NCBI GenBank assembly: GCA_031216915.1
Contig: CM062297.1
Location: 178,674,356 to 178,738,355 of the forward strand
DNA from: Pictodentalium vernedei
Lineage: Eukaryota > Mollusca > Scaphopoda > Dentaliida > Dentaliidae
Length of the DNA: 64,000 nt
Direction of reading: 5' to 3'
Shown: positions 1 through 10,628 of the stretch, one piece after another
Position numbering within the stretch: the first letter of the stretch is position 1
Layout: each line of letters begins with the position of its first letter
Translations under genes and position numbers: made by a program
The notes under the pieces: generated by a model
What the model was told of the DNA's origin: nothing
Seen by the model: only the letters and a program-made list of their open reading frames with translations
Databases searched by the model: none

Positions 1-268
1 TAAATCCGGGGGCGCCTTCTGTTTGTTTCAAACACTTTGGAAAATGTCAGGCAACAGCTGACAACAGGCGAACAATTGTTATGACGTGACATGCTCCGCT
101 TGTTCATGTCCAATGCAGTTTCATCTGGCACCAGTTTAGCCGAGACTTGTGTCGTTCGGTCGTTATCGTGTACTGTCGAAATTGATATGTACTTTGATAA
201 ATGCCTAGGATGCTTTAAAATATACCCATTTTGAGTGATCGTTCTCCACCGGCCAAACACAAAACCAG
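1..268. other. Unassigned flank of foldback element
   Basis: No convincing coding region, RNA gene or repeat seen. It is the left flank of the element whose 9-bp target duplication starts at 269. Confidence 0.5.
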
Positions 269-354
269 GTAATACAGAGCGATGGGAAGTTAGTTACTTA
301 TTCCTTATTTGACATTTTGACATTTTTTATTCCATCAAAACAGGAAAAATGGCA

Positions 355-1296
355 CCTGCTGTAGGGTGGCACAAATGAAGACGAGTTGGTTGACATGTAC
401 TAAATTTTCACGGACAAGCGACACAGTTGTGAAGTCTGTCCCGTCCGCATAAGGCCTTTCTTTATGGGGCAAACAAGGCCCTAAAAGTGACAACCTCCCA
501 GAAAACATTCTAGATGGGCAAATCTGATCAAATAAAAGGTGCTGTAGGGTGGCACAAATGATGACGAGTTGATTTACATGTTGCCCGTCCGCATAAGGCC
601 TTCTTTATGGGGCAACCAAGGCCCTAAAAGTGACAACCTCCCAGAAAACCTTCTAGATGGGCAAATCTGATCAAATAAAAGGTGCTGTAGGGTGGCACAA
701 ATGAAGACGAGTTGATTGACATGTTGCCCGTCCGCATAAGGTCTATCTTTATGGGGCAACCAAGGCCCTAAAAGTGACAACCTACCAGAAAACCTTCTAG
801 ATGGGCAAATCTGATCAAATAAAAGGTGCTGTAGAGTGGCACAAATGAAGACGAGTTGATTGACATACATAAGGCCTTTCTTTATGGGGCAACCAAGGCA
901 CTAAAAGTGACAACCTCCCAGAAAACCTTCTAGATGGGCAAATCTGATCAAATGAAAGGTGCTGTAGGATGGCACAAATGAAGACGAGTTGATTGACATG
1001 TTGCCCGTCCGCATAAGACCTCTCTTTATGGGGCAACCAAGGCCCTAAAAGTGACAACCTCCCAGAAAACCTTCTAGATGGGCAAATCTAATCATATAAA
1101 AGGTGCTGTAGGGTGGCACAGATGAAGACGAGTTGATTGACATGTTGCCCGTCCGCATAAGGCCTCTCTTTATGGGGCAACCAAGGCCCTAAAAGTGACA
1201 ACCTCCCAAAAAACCTTCTAGATGGGCAAATCTGATCACATAAAAGGTGCTGTAGGGTGGCACAAATGAAGAAGAGTTGATTGACATATTGCCCGT
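355..1296 (-). repeat. Left arm: about 6.5 copies of a 143/144-bp tandem repeat
   Basis: Each unit carries the landmarks GTTGATTGACATGTTGCCCG, TATGGGGCAACCAAGGC and GGTGCTGTAGGGTGGCACAA. Spacing between equivalent points is 143 bases (541 to 684). The first unit (near 400-450) has an insertion and one unit (near 870) lacks about 20 bases. The orientation is opposite to the right arm, making this one half of a large inverted repeat. Confidence 0.85.
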
Positions 1297-2686
1297 ATTG
1301 ACATCGCGGATAACTTACGTTAACCCAGCAGATTGACTCCCCGAATATATCGCCGAGTTTAACACGAGATTAGCGCGAGTTAATCCGCGATGTCAACGCG
1401 TGTTTATCCGTGCGGTTAACGCGACTTTATCCGCGAGGTAATCCGTGAGGTTAACGCGAGTTTATCCCCGAGGTTAACGCGAGTTTATCCGCGGGTTCAG
1501 AAGCAAGGATAACACGACTTTAATCCGAGTTTATCCACGTGATTAACGCGTGTTTAACGCGTGTTTAACGCGTGTTGTGTTTAAAGCGAGGTAATCCTCG
1601 TGGTTAACTGGAGGTTATCTGCGAGATTAATACGAGTTTAACGGGAGTCTGTTCGCGAGGTTAACGCGAGTCTATCCGCAAGGTTAACGCCAGTTTGACA
1701 CCAGTTTAGTCGAGTTAAACGCGAGTTTATCCGCGATGTTAACGCGAGTTGAACGCGAATTTAATGCGTGGTCGTCCGCGAGTTTGGCGGTAATTTATCC
1801 GTGAGGTTAACGCGAGTTTATCCGCGAGGTTGACATGGGTTTAACGCGAGTTTATCGGCGATGTTATCGCGAGTTTATCTGCGAAGATAACGCGAGTTTA
1901 TACGCGAGGTTATCACGAGTTTATCCGCGAGGTTACCTCGCGTTCAACGCGCGTTTACCGGCGATGTTAACACGAGGTTATGCGCGAGTTTATTACGAGT
2001 TTTTCCACGTTGTTAGCGCGAGTAAAACGCGAGGTTAACTCGAGTTTAACGCGAATTTGTCCGCGAGGATATCGCGAGTTTATGCGCGTTGTTAGCGAGA
2101 GTGAACCCGCGATGTTAACTCGAGATTAGCGCGGGTTTTTCCGTGAGGTTAGCGCGCGTTTAACGTGAGTTTATCCGGGATATTAATGCGAGTTTATGCG
2201 CAAGGATATTGCGAGTTTATCCGCGATATTATCTGGCGCGAGTTTATCCGGGAGGTTAACTCGAGTTTAACGCGCGTTTATCGGCGATGTTAACACGAGG
2301 TTAATACGAGTCCATCCACGAGGTTATCGCGACATTGGCGCGTGTTTTTCGGCGATGTTAACATGAGTTTATGTGCGAGGTTATCGCGAATTTATCTGCT
2401 TTGTTAGCGCGAGTTAAACGCGATGTTACACGAGTATGAGGCGAGTTTATCGCGAGTTTGGCGCGAGTATATCCACGACGTTTACGCGAGTTAATCCGCG
2501 AGGTTAATGCGAATGTATCCGCGAGGTTAACTCGAGTTTAACGTGCGTTTATACGCGAGATTAACGCGATTTTGACGGGTGTTCATCCGCGAGTTTATCT
2601 CCGAGGTTAACGCGAGTTTTATGCGAGTTTGACGCGAGTTAATCCCCGAGATTGACGTGTGTTTATCGGCACGGTCAGCGCGAGGT
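1297..2686. repeat. CpG-rich minisatellite core of the foldback element
   Basis: About 1.39 kb of a degenerate unit of about 23 bp made of two similar halves, GAGGTTAACGC and GAGTTTATCCGC. CG dinucleotides are very dense against an AT-rich surrounding sequence. Open frames here (for example 1835-2038) are by-products of the repeat and are not counted as genes. Confidence 0.85.
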
Positions 2687-3655
2687 TGTCACTTTTAGGG
2701 CCTTGGATTCCCCATAAAGAGAGGCCTTATGCGGACGGGCAACATGTCAATCAACTCGTCTTCATTTGTGCCACCCTACAGCACCTTTGATTTGATCAGA
2801 TTTGCCCATCTAGAAGATTTTCTGGGAGGTTGTCACTTTTAGGGCCTTGGTTGCCCCATAAAGAGAGGCCTTATGCGGACGGGCAACATGTCAATCAACT
2901 CGTCTTCATTTGTGCCACCCTACAGCACCTTTTATTTGATCAGATTTGCCCATTTAGAAGGTTTTCTGGGAGGTTGTCACTTTTAGGGCCTTGGTTGCCC
3001 CATAAAGAGAGGCCTTATGCGGACGGGCAACATGTCAATCAATTCGTCTTCATTTGTGCCACCCTACAGCACCTTTTATTTGATCAGATTTGCCCATCTA
3101 GAAGGTTTTCTGGGAGGTTGTCACTTTTAGGGCCTTGGCTGCCCCATAAAGAGAGGCCTTATGCAGACGGGCAACATGTCAACCAACTCGTCTTCATTTG
3201 TGCCACCCTACAGCACCTTTTATTTGATCAGATTTGCCCATCTAGAAGGTTTTCTGGGAGGTTGTCACTTTTAGGGCCTTGGTTGCCCCATAAAGAAAGG
3301 CCTTACGCAGACGGGCAACATGTCAACCAACTCGTCTTCATTTGTGCCACCCTACAGCACCTTTTATTTGATCAGATTTGCCCATCTAGAAGGTTTTCTG
3401 GGAGGTTGTCACTTTTAGGGCCTTGGTTGCCCCATAAAGAAAGGCCTTATGCGGACGGGCAACATGTCAATCAACTCGTCTTCATTTGTGCCACCCTACA
3501 GCACCTTTTATTTGATCAGATTTGCCCATCTAGAAGGTATTCTGGGAGGTTGTCACTTTTAGAGCCTTGGTTGCCCCATAAAGAAAGGCCTTATGCGGAC
3601 GGGCAACATGTCAATCAACTCGTCTTCATTTGTGCCACCCTACAGCAGGTGCCAT
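2687..3655 (+). repeat. Right arm: about 6.5 copies of a 144-bp tandem repeat
   Basis: TTGTCAC landmarks at 2830, 2974 and 3118 give an exact 144-base period. Units are nearly identical, more so than in the left arm. Because 144 is a multiple of three, one frame stays open from 2830 to 3699 as a 48-residue repeat; there is no sign of selection on it. Confidence 0.85.
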
Positions 3656-3735
3656 TTTTTCTGTTTTGGTGGAATAAAAAATGTCAAAATGTCAAATAAG
3701 GAATAAGTAACTAACTTCACATCGCTGTAATACAG

Positions 3736-4057
3736 AGCGTTTTCCGTGAAAACGTGTTACTTTTCTAATTGACAATTCACCCTTCAAATGATGCGAATTG
3801 AAATGAGATAAAGCGCACATCTGTTTCTGTTATTTAAATGGCTACAGGTGTTTTAGTCTCTTCTGTGTAGTTGTAAACGAAATTATCCACTCCTGTAATA
3901 TTTGTTACGAATTATTTTCGATTTGCAAATATTTAGGCAGGGCCAGAGAGAATCTGTGAAAGGTTCTATGGAACGTAAGACAGAGAACAACAAAACTGGT
4001 ATAGTGCGCATGTTTGCCTTGGGCGCACATTTCCATTGATACGTTCAAAAGCTCTCG
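3736..4057. other. Unassigned spacer
   Basis: AT-rich sequence between the foldback element and a TTAA MITE. No gene or repeat recognised. Confidence 0.4.
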
Positions 4058-4307
4058 TTAACCCTTTACCTAACGTAACGGCCAAAACCGGCCAGCGCTA
4101 TTCTCAAAAATCGCCAATTAATTTTCATTATTTTTTTCATTTTTTGTCTCAAAAACATAGGTTATGACCCCTCATTGGAACAAGCTCGTCGAGCTCGTTC
4201 CAATGAGGGGTCATAACCTATGTTTTTGAGACACAAAATGAAAAAATTAGTTATTCAAGAATTTTTTTTGCATGTGTCGTCTGCTTTTCACTTTAGGTAA
4301 GGGTTAA
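4058..4307 (+). mobile_element. TTAA-flanked MITE, family 1, copy A
   Basis: TTAA at 4058-4061 and 4304-4307 flank inverted ends CCCTTTACCTAAC and its complement (one base lost on the right). The centre (about 4145-4240) is a near-perfect palindrome around CTCGTCGAGCTCG. TTAA duplication with CCCT ends is typical of piggyBac-type MITEs; that assignment is inference. Other copies in this window are at 6651, 12130, 35288 and 61048, with degenerate or partial ones near 11850 and 14398. Confidence 0.8.
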
Positions 4308-4321
4308 CTATAAAGGCAATT

Positions 4322-4554
4322 TTAACCCTCTGAACACGCAAGGCCGATTTTTCGGTCCAAATGATAATTTCGCCCCATTTTTGTCTTATTATAAGAGGTT
4401 GAAACACGGGGCATTGATGATAAAAAATAACTGCAGTCTGCAGACTCTTGTCATTATTTTATCCTCCCTGTATATTGATATTGGACACACCCACCCCACT
4501 CTAAGTGTACACAAATGCGATACCATTCCAGGAAACGAGGGTTCAAAGGGTTAA
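4322..4554 (+). mobile_element. TTAA-flanked MITE, family 2
   Basis: TTAA at 4322-4325 and 4551-4554 bracket ends CCCTCTGAAC (from 4326) and GTTCAAAGGG (to 4550), which are inverted repeats with one mismatch. The interior is unrelated to family 1 apart from the CCCT start. It lies 14 bases from copy A. Probably another piggyBac-type nonautonomous element. Confidence 0.65.
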
Positions 4555-5665
4555 AATACCTCATACAGGAACACAAATGACTTAAATGATCACTACTCGA
4601 GTAGCCTGTTAGGTGGCCGTTGCAGAGGCAGACTGGGCCAAGAAAAGTTACTTAGAAATGTAAACCTACCAAGAGGACCCGTACCTGGACACAATTTTGA
4701 TATTTCGAACTGAAAGAACGGTGCTTCCTTGCAATTGAGGGCAATTCGATGGCATTTCTGTATCATATTTGTCGCTCATTTGGCAAAAATGGTTGCACCA
4801 AAGGGGACCAGGACTCATTGGGGCGTCCACAGTTCGGCCCAGTGGTAGAAAATTTAATTTTTTCGAACCGAAAGAACGTTATTTCCTTGCATCTGACCGA
4901 CAGTGACATACTAGACTGTCTGTATATCTAAATACTCTCTGTGTGGACTGCCAATGGCATTCCCATAGAGGGGCATTTCGATAAACCGACAGTCAATGCA
5001 ATCAGATTGATTTCGCCTTTTGGTCATTTTCACGAAATTTCATTCACCATCAGATGTTGAGCTGCATCAGTCTTTAGTTTAAACAATATTTATTTCAAGA
5101 ATATATGGTTGTGTTGGTATTCGGGGGTGGGGGTGGGGATGGGGATGGGGGCATTTTCAGCTAACTTACATCAACCTCAAATCAATTGTTTAATAGATCT
5201 CGAAAAAAACTTACCCATTGGGGGGGGGGGGGGGGGGGGGCTGGAACAATCAATTGTAGTCAAATTATGCGTTCCTCGCGCTGACTGTCTAATATTTTCA
5301 AGATAGGAAATTTCCCCAGTGTATCTGAACGTTTCTGTATCATTGACTTTGTGGTCCATTGATTCTTGTCATCTGTGGCCCAATACGCCGCATATATAGT
5401 GATAATAATGATTGTAATAATAATAGTATTTGAAGAGAAATAAACATGAGCTCGGACTTTTATTGCTTTTTTAGCAACTTCATCTAACGTTCGTAATTTT
5501 TTGCAGGATTTAGGATTTAACTCTTTGCTTTCGGAATCAACTATTCCGTGTGTTTTCTAGGAGGAGATGCGGTGCCCGAGTCCAATATGGAATTGATAGA
5601 CCTCACATGTGTTATGTGGGTCCATCTAGTCGAACACACGGGATATTTGTACCACGTTGGTCCAC
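4555..5665. other. Noncoding stretch with degenerate duplication and poly-G
   Basis: Two related segments (about 4690-4735 and 4850-4892) share TTTCGAACtGAAAGAACG followed by TTCCTTGCA. A G-rich purine stretch (5125-5155) and a run of about 20 G (5220-5240) occur here. A 34-bp AT-rich sequence at about 5072-5105 recurs inverted at about 12482-12515. No gene supported. Confidence 0.5.
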
Positions 5666-6006
5666 TGGGTAGCCAGTGGCGTAGATAAAGGGGGTGGGGT
5701 GGAGAGGGGGGCGGAGCCCCCCCCCCCCCCCCACCAGAAGTTTTGTCGGAAATTTTTTGGGATCATTTTTAGGCGAATTTATGCCTAAGAAGATTAAAAT
5801 GCTGGCTTTGGGGATAAAAACATGCCATTTTGGGTAAATTTTGGGTAACAAAGACCAATTATCAGTACATTTGCAGTAAACAACAGATTCTTTCTGTTTG
5901 TTTGGATTTTTGTTGTTGTTACACTGTCGGAAAATTTTCGGTCTGTCGGAAAATTTTGGGCTTGCCCCTCCGCCAGCGAAAAGCTATCTACGCCACTGTG
6001 GGTAGC
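5666..6006. mobile_element. hAT-type MITE with perfect 8-bp TSD
   Basis: TGGGTAGC at 5666-5673 and at 5999-6006 flanks a 325-bp element that begins CAGTGGCGTAGATA and ends TATCTACGCCACTG (with small differences inside). The CAGTGGCG start and 8-bp duplication are hallmarks of hAT elements. The interior has a C/G run (5719-5732) and a repeated GTCGGAAAATTTT motif. No coding capacity. Confidence 0.85.
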
Positions 6007-6650
6007 AAATTTATCTCACTGACTGCCTCATCTATACACAAAAATGACCTCAGTGTTCATAACTAAATGTGAGATTTCTCATAATTGTGTGCTTATGTCT
6101 TTGCCTTGGGCAATTTATGGGTTGTAACAGGGCAAATGCATACAGATCAATTAATTTCACCCCGAGTACTTACTCGCTATCAGAACGCAAACAACCCCAA
6201 ATGCCCAAAACCTACCCATCACATTAAAGAAACAGAACTTCCATGAATATTGACACTGCCACCTGACCAAAGTGAATTTGTTTTACACGACTCTTTCCCG
6301 CTGTAGGTATTAACAGATATTCCAAATCAATATTTACCTGACTAGCCCAGTAACGCCAAAGAAGTTGTTCTTATAAGCTCCCAAACTGCTTGTTAACAAA
6401 GTTAACAACGCTTTATTTTTTTAACTTTCTATTTTCTTAACCTTCTTCTCCTACTTATCTGTATATAAGTTACTGTACAACAGTATCCTTCATATTTTCA
6501 TTTGCGCTATCCGCCAGCTTGAATACAACTTTGCTTCTAAAGATAATTTTTTTATCTATTCAACAGGTTACATAGTAGTTGATTATGTGTTCCCTCGAAT
6601 CATATCGTGCTAGGATAGGCACGTTCAACTTCTCAGTTTATTGTTGTCGT
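6007..6650. other. Unassigned spacer
   Basis: AT-rich sequence without a supportable gene, RNA or repeat. Confidence 0.4.
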
Positions 6651-6902
6651 TTAACCCTTTACCTAACATGAAAAGCAGACGACACTTGCAAAAATAATTC
6701 TTGAATAACTCATTTTTTTCATTTTTTGTCTCAAAAACATAGGTTATGACCCCTCGTTGGAACGAGCTCGACGAGCTCGTTCCAACGAGGGGTCATAACC
6801 TATGTTTTTGAGACAAAAAATGAAAAAAATAGTGAAAATTAATTGGCAATTTTTGAGAATAGCGCTGGCCGGTTTTGGCCGTTACGTTAGGTAAAGGGTT
6901 AA
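6651..6902 (-). mobile_element. TTAA-flanked MITE, family 1, copy B
   Basis: TTAA at 6651-6654 and 6899-6902; ends CCCTTTACCTAACATG and CGTTAGGTAAAGGG. It is inverted relative to copy A. The central palindrome has perfect arms of more than 50 bases around GAGCTCGACGAGCTC. It abuts the 5' side of the LINE; an open frame crossing its right end into the LINE is accidental. Confidence 0.85.
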
Positions 6903-7084
6903 AGGGCTATTTACCGAAGAAGAGATCCACTTGTGTCTTAGCTTACTTGCTCCTGCGTCTCAGTGGGGTTGGGCTGCATGAAAGCTTTACTGCTGTTGTT
7001 GCCTTGTTCCTCGGCCACTTCAGTGAGTTCTCTACTTTTCACTTAGTAAACCATCTGGAAGAAATTTCATATTCTTACAGGAAC

Positions 7085-7351
7085 ATGGACGTTTGGAAGA
7101 TTGCGCTCACACTGAAAGTACTGATTTCATCTATCCTTGTCATCTCATTGCTCCATTTGGCCTCAAGGTTATTACTGTCCGGTGACATTGAAACTAACCC
7201 TGGTCCAAATTCCTTTAACTCGGATCATAACCAGAATACTTTAAAAATTGTCCATCTTAATATTCAGAGTCTAAAACCTAAACTAGATATCATTCAATAT
7301 GAATTTGCATCATTTGACATTGTGGCCTTGTCTGAGACAGGGCTGGATTGA
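7085..7351 (+). pseudogene. LINE ORF N-terminus: signal-like segment, 2A peptide, start of endonuclease
   Basis: Translation from ATG at 7085 gives about 32 residues dominated by a hydrophobic stretch, then GDIETNPGP encoded at 7181-7207. D-x-E-x-N-P-G-P is the 2A ribosome-skipping motif; the nascent chain separates between the final Gly and Pro. The pairing with a hydrophobic N-terminus matches the described '2A-like signal sequences' of invertebrate LINEs. After a short linker the endonuclease begins (VHLNIQSLKPKL, then ALSET), with the metal-binding Asn and Glu visible. The frame stops at 7349-7351 at a deletion that removes part of the endonuclease. An upstream in-frame extension into the neighbouring MITE is not credible as the start. 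Confidence 0.85.
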
Positions 7352-8357
7352 CCGCTCGACAAGGGGAGGTGGGGTTGCCATTTACATTAAAGACGGTATT
7401 TCATTTCGACCTAGACCGGACCTACATACGCTGAATACGGAGTGCCTTTGGGCGAAAGTATTTACAAAACGGACAAGATCGTTACTCTTAAGGGTATTAT
7501 ACCGGCCACCAAACAGTCCCTCAGACACTTGGGAAGCCATATCAGCATCCATCAAAAAAGCCAGAGACACGAAAATTGCCGATCTAATTGTCATAGGTGA
7601 TTTTAATGACAACCAAGTGGTTCCCTCAAGGAGTGGCTTTTCTGAAATATTACATTTTTTTAATTTAAGGCAAGTTGTACGTGAGCCAACTTGTTTTACC
7701 GAATCGTCGACTTCATTATTAGATCTCTTTGCTCTTAGTGACACAATCAACATGAAAAGTTGTGACGTCTTTGAACCGATTATCCCAGACATGATTCGCT
7801 ACCATTGTCCAATTTCACTCGAAGTTGAATTTTTGAAACCACCATCCCTCTCATTTAAGAGGAGAATATGGCTCTATTCCCAGGGTAATTACGAAGCGTT
7901 AAACGAAGCCTTCTCTAGCGTCGACTGGAATTCTCTCTTCGATAATCCATGTCTCGATACTATAGTTTCTAATTTTACGGACAAGATACTTGATACTGCA
8001 TCCATCCACATACCCAACAAATTTATTACCACTCGAATAGACCTACCGAAATGAATGCATAATGAAATAAGATTACTGATTAGACAGAGAAAACGTTTGT
8101 ATCGCAATGCCAAACGCACCGACACTCCACATGCCTGGGCAAAATATAAACTGAAACGGAACGAAGTTGTATCGGCCATTAGGAAGGCCAGAGCGTTATA
8201 TTTGTCCAAAGTCCATTCCACTCTGAGGAGCAGCGAAACACCACCATCACGTTGGTGGAAGACCTTGAAATCATTCCTCGGTAGCACTATCTCAGTAGGA
8301 ATTCCTACTCTCATCCACTCTAACAAAATATACTCCTCAAGTGTTGAAAAAAGCTGA
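7340..8357 (+). pseudogene. LINE endonuclease body and linker
   Basis: After the frame change near 7345 the APE-type endonuclease continues: RGGGVAIYIKDGI, VLYRPPNS, then IVIGDFND (catalytic Asp-x-Asn) and a C-terminal FALSDTINM segment, where the typical SDH appears as SDT. About 20-25 residues usual between ALSET and RGGGVAIY are missing. An in-frame TGA at 8052-8054 interrupts a segment that then resumes in the same frame (EIRLLIRQRKRLYR), typical of the linker between endonuclease and RT. The frame ends at 8357 because of a shift near 8340. Confidence 0.8.
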
Positions 8358-9499
8358 AGTGTTCAATGAATATTTCAGCTCTATCTCAACAGTTGATGAT
8401 TCGAATGCTTCCCTGCCAAACGCACCACCTGGTGTTTCCGTAAGTATCGATTGTATAACTCTACATTGCCGCGAAGTATACTCTGCAATGAAGTCTATAA
8501 AAGTGTCCAAGGCGTCTGGTCCAGATCTAATAAGCCCGCGTCTCCTCAAAGAATGCAAATCATCTTTATGCGAGCCACTTTCCATCTTATTTAATATACT
8601 AATGAATAACTCGTACTTCCCGTCACTGTGGAAAAAAGCAAACCTCTCCCCAATATTGAAAAAAACAACCCTCCAATTCTGTTACTAATTAGCGCCCAAT
8701 ATCGCTGATTAGCTGTGTTGGTAAAATATTTGAAAAATGTGTATTCAAGCTTTTGTGGGAGTTCCTAATTGACAATAACGTTCTCAGTCAATTTCAGTCC
8801 GGTTGTACATCCGGTGATTCAACTGTCCTCCAACTGACTGACATATATGATGAATTCTGTAGAGCCCTTGATGAAGGTAAAGAAGTCAGGGTTGTCTTTT
8901 GTGATGTTAGTAAGGCCTTTGACAAAGTATGGCATGCTGGTCTTATCTACAAGCTAGAGAGTATTGGCGTTTCGGGTGAACTTCTGCTGTTTCTAAAATC
9001 GTACCTTGCAAATAGGCTACAACGAGTTGTGATATCGTCGGAGATATCCGCATGAAGAACCATCAATGCCGGTGTCCCACAAGGATCAATTCTCGGGCCT
9101 TTATTGTTCCTCATATACATTAACGACATTACCAGAGATCTACTGAGCAGTATTCGCCTCTTTGCAAACGACACCTCCTTATATTTAATTATAGAGAACC
9201 CTGAAAAAGCCTCGACTTTAATCAATCATGATCTGGCCACAATTTAACATTGGGCTAAAACATGGTTGGTGGAGTTCAATCCGAACAAAACCGAAAGTAT
9301 GCTAATATCGCGTAAAAGCAAACCCATCTACCATCCACCCTTATTCTTAGGCGGTACTCGGGTATCTGAAGTCTCTACCCTCAAACACTTAGGGGTCATA
9401 CTGAACAACACCTGTACATAGAACGATCATATCGACCATATTTGCTCTAAAGCCTGGTCTCGCTTAGACTTACTGAGGAGGCACAAATTTAATTTAGAT
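8341..9499 (+). pseudogene. LINE reverse transcriptase, first part, catalytically dead
   Basis: RT landmarks appear in order across three frames and several stops: KASGPDLISPRLLK, LKK near 8660, RPISLISCVGKIFEKC (about 8692-8740, with a stop just before it), FCDVSKAFDKVWH (first catalytic Asp intact, about 8897-8935), [13 protein letters not shown] (about 9070-9105) and FANDTSLY at 9161-9184. The last is the FADD box with its first Asp changed to Asn (AAC). The domain continues to HLGV and a basic helix and is cut at 9499 by an inserted element. Confidence 0.85.
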
Positions 9500-10628
9500 A
9501 GTACGAAAGCGTTGAGGCGCCAGTTGCGTATTATTTCTATCTTGCACGTGCAGGTTAGTTATCTTGCACGTGCAAGTTAGTTATCTTTCGACAGCCACCC
9601 AGCCACCCTATCTCAGAAGCCCCCATACTTGCCCCACTTGCTTACATTTCCGTATTTGACAGCCACCCTATCTCAGAAGCCCCAAATCCCCATACTTTCC
9701 CCAGTGGCTTACATTCCCATATTTGACACGATGCCCTTACCGTAGCCGCTTGACCAAGAGCGACACAGTCGCCCCCTCCCCTTCTTCCAGAAGCTCCCCA
9801 CACAACGATTTCCTAACCCTACCTTCTCCACCAAATACCCTCATCACATCAGAGGGCCACCGACCTTATTCCACGAGTCCAGGCCCCCACGATATGCGCC
9901 AGTGAGCCAGGAACCCTACATCGAGCTTTCCGATTAAGAGCGGCACAGTCACTCTTTCCGTTCTCCCAGTACCCCTACCTCAACAAGCTCGAACAGTCGC
10001 CTGACAGGTCAGTCAATGCTGGTGATCACTATAATCCAGATGTAGAAGAGTGGTTCGAGGAATCGCTGGGACTAAATCTTTGATTACTAATTTGCTCCTC
10101 GAAGGCTCATTTCAGGCTCGAGCCCTTCGAGCCGACAGAGTAGGACAGAGTCGACCAGGGAGAAGAAAGGTCGAAAGCCTGAAGAGGGACATCCCTGTTC
10201 CCATTAAGGGGTATTGAGACCGGCCCAGCAGGGGCTACTCAACGGCATTGCCACCTATAGGGAGACATCGGCTATTCAATGACCCTAAGGCCGTCCAGTC
10301 ACTCATCTTTGTGGACATCGACAGCGGTCAACGTCGTCATGGTGTCGAGAGCTTGCAGGTGCAAGATAGCTAACCTGCACGTGCAAGATAGGTAACTTGC
10401 AGGTGCAAGATCGCAATTCTGCACTTGCAAGATAGCTAACCTGCACGTGCAAGATAGCTAACCTGCACGTGCAAGATAGTAACTTGCACGTGCAAGGTAG
10501 CTAACCTGCTCGTGCAAGACTGCTAACTGGCACGTGCACGATAGTAACTTGCAGGTGCAAGATAGCTAACTTGCACGTGCAAGATAGAAATAATACTCAA
10601 CTGGCACCCCAACGCTTCCGTAAGATCG
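9496..10628. mobile_element. Nonautonomous TIR element inserted in the LINE
   Basis: The insert occupies 9502-10622. Its inverted ends start TACGAAAGCGTTG (left) and TACGGAAGCGTTG (right, minus strand) and continue through a shared TATTTCTATCTTGCACGTGC segment. Probable duplicated target AGATAG (9496-9501) and AGATCG (10623-10628), one mismatch. Removing it brings LINE codons ...FNL and DRG... back into one reading frame, confirming the boundaries. The interior (9590-10340) is non-coding and includes a direct duplication of a GACAGCCACCC...TTTGACA segment (9591-9660 and 9658-9727). Superfamily not identified. Confidence 0.75.
10352..10588. repeat. 22-bp tandem array of CTTGCACGTGCAAG palindromes
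   Basis: About 11 units of GATAGCTAACCTGCACGTGCAA, each centred on the palindrome TGCACGTGCA, which contains the E-box CACGTG. Some units carry CAGGTG instead. One or two units of the same sequence lie at the left end of the element (9541-9590). Confidence 0.85.

Larger units (their letters stand above)
269..3735. mobile_element. Foldback-type DNA element with 9-bp TSD
   Basis: The 9-mer GTAATACAG occurs at 269-277 and again at 3727-3735, directly outside inverted ends that read AGCGATGGGAAGTTAGTTAC (from 278) and, on the minus strand, AGCGATGTGAAGTTAGTTAC (from 3726). The inverted ends continue through an AT-rich stretch into long arms of 144-bp tandem repeats on both sides, in opposite orientation. 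Between the arms is a 1.4-kb CpG-rich minisatellite. A 9-bp duplication with repeat-filled inverted arms is typical of foldback and Mutator-like elements. No transposase is encoded: the 289-codon frame in the right arm is only the 144-bp repeat read in phase. The element is nonautonomous; assignment to a superfamily is inference. Confidence 0.85.

Noticed and set aside
1835-2038. 67-codon frame in the foldback core
   Set aside because: Entirely made of the 23-bp minisatellite; no independent evidence of coding.
7382-9225. Minus-strand frames opposite the LINE
   Set aside because: Shadows of the LINE coding frames; no domain on that strand.
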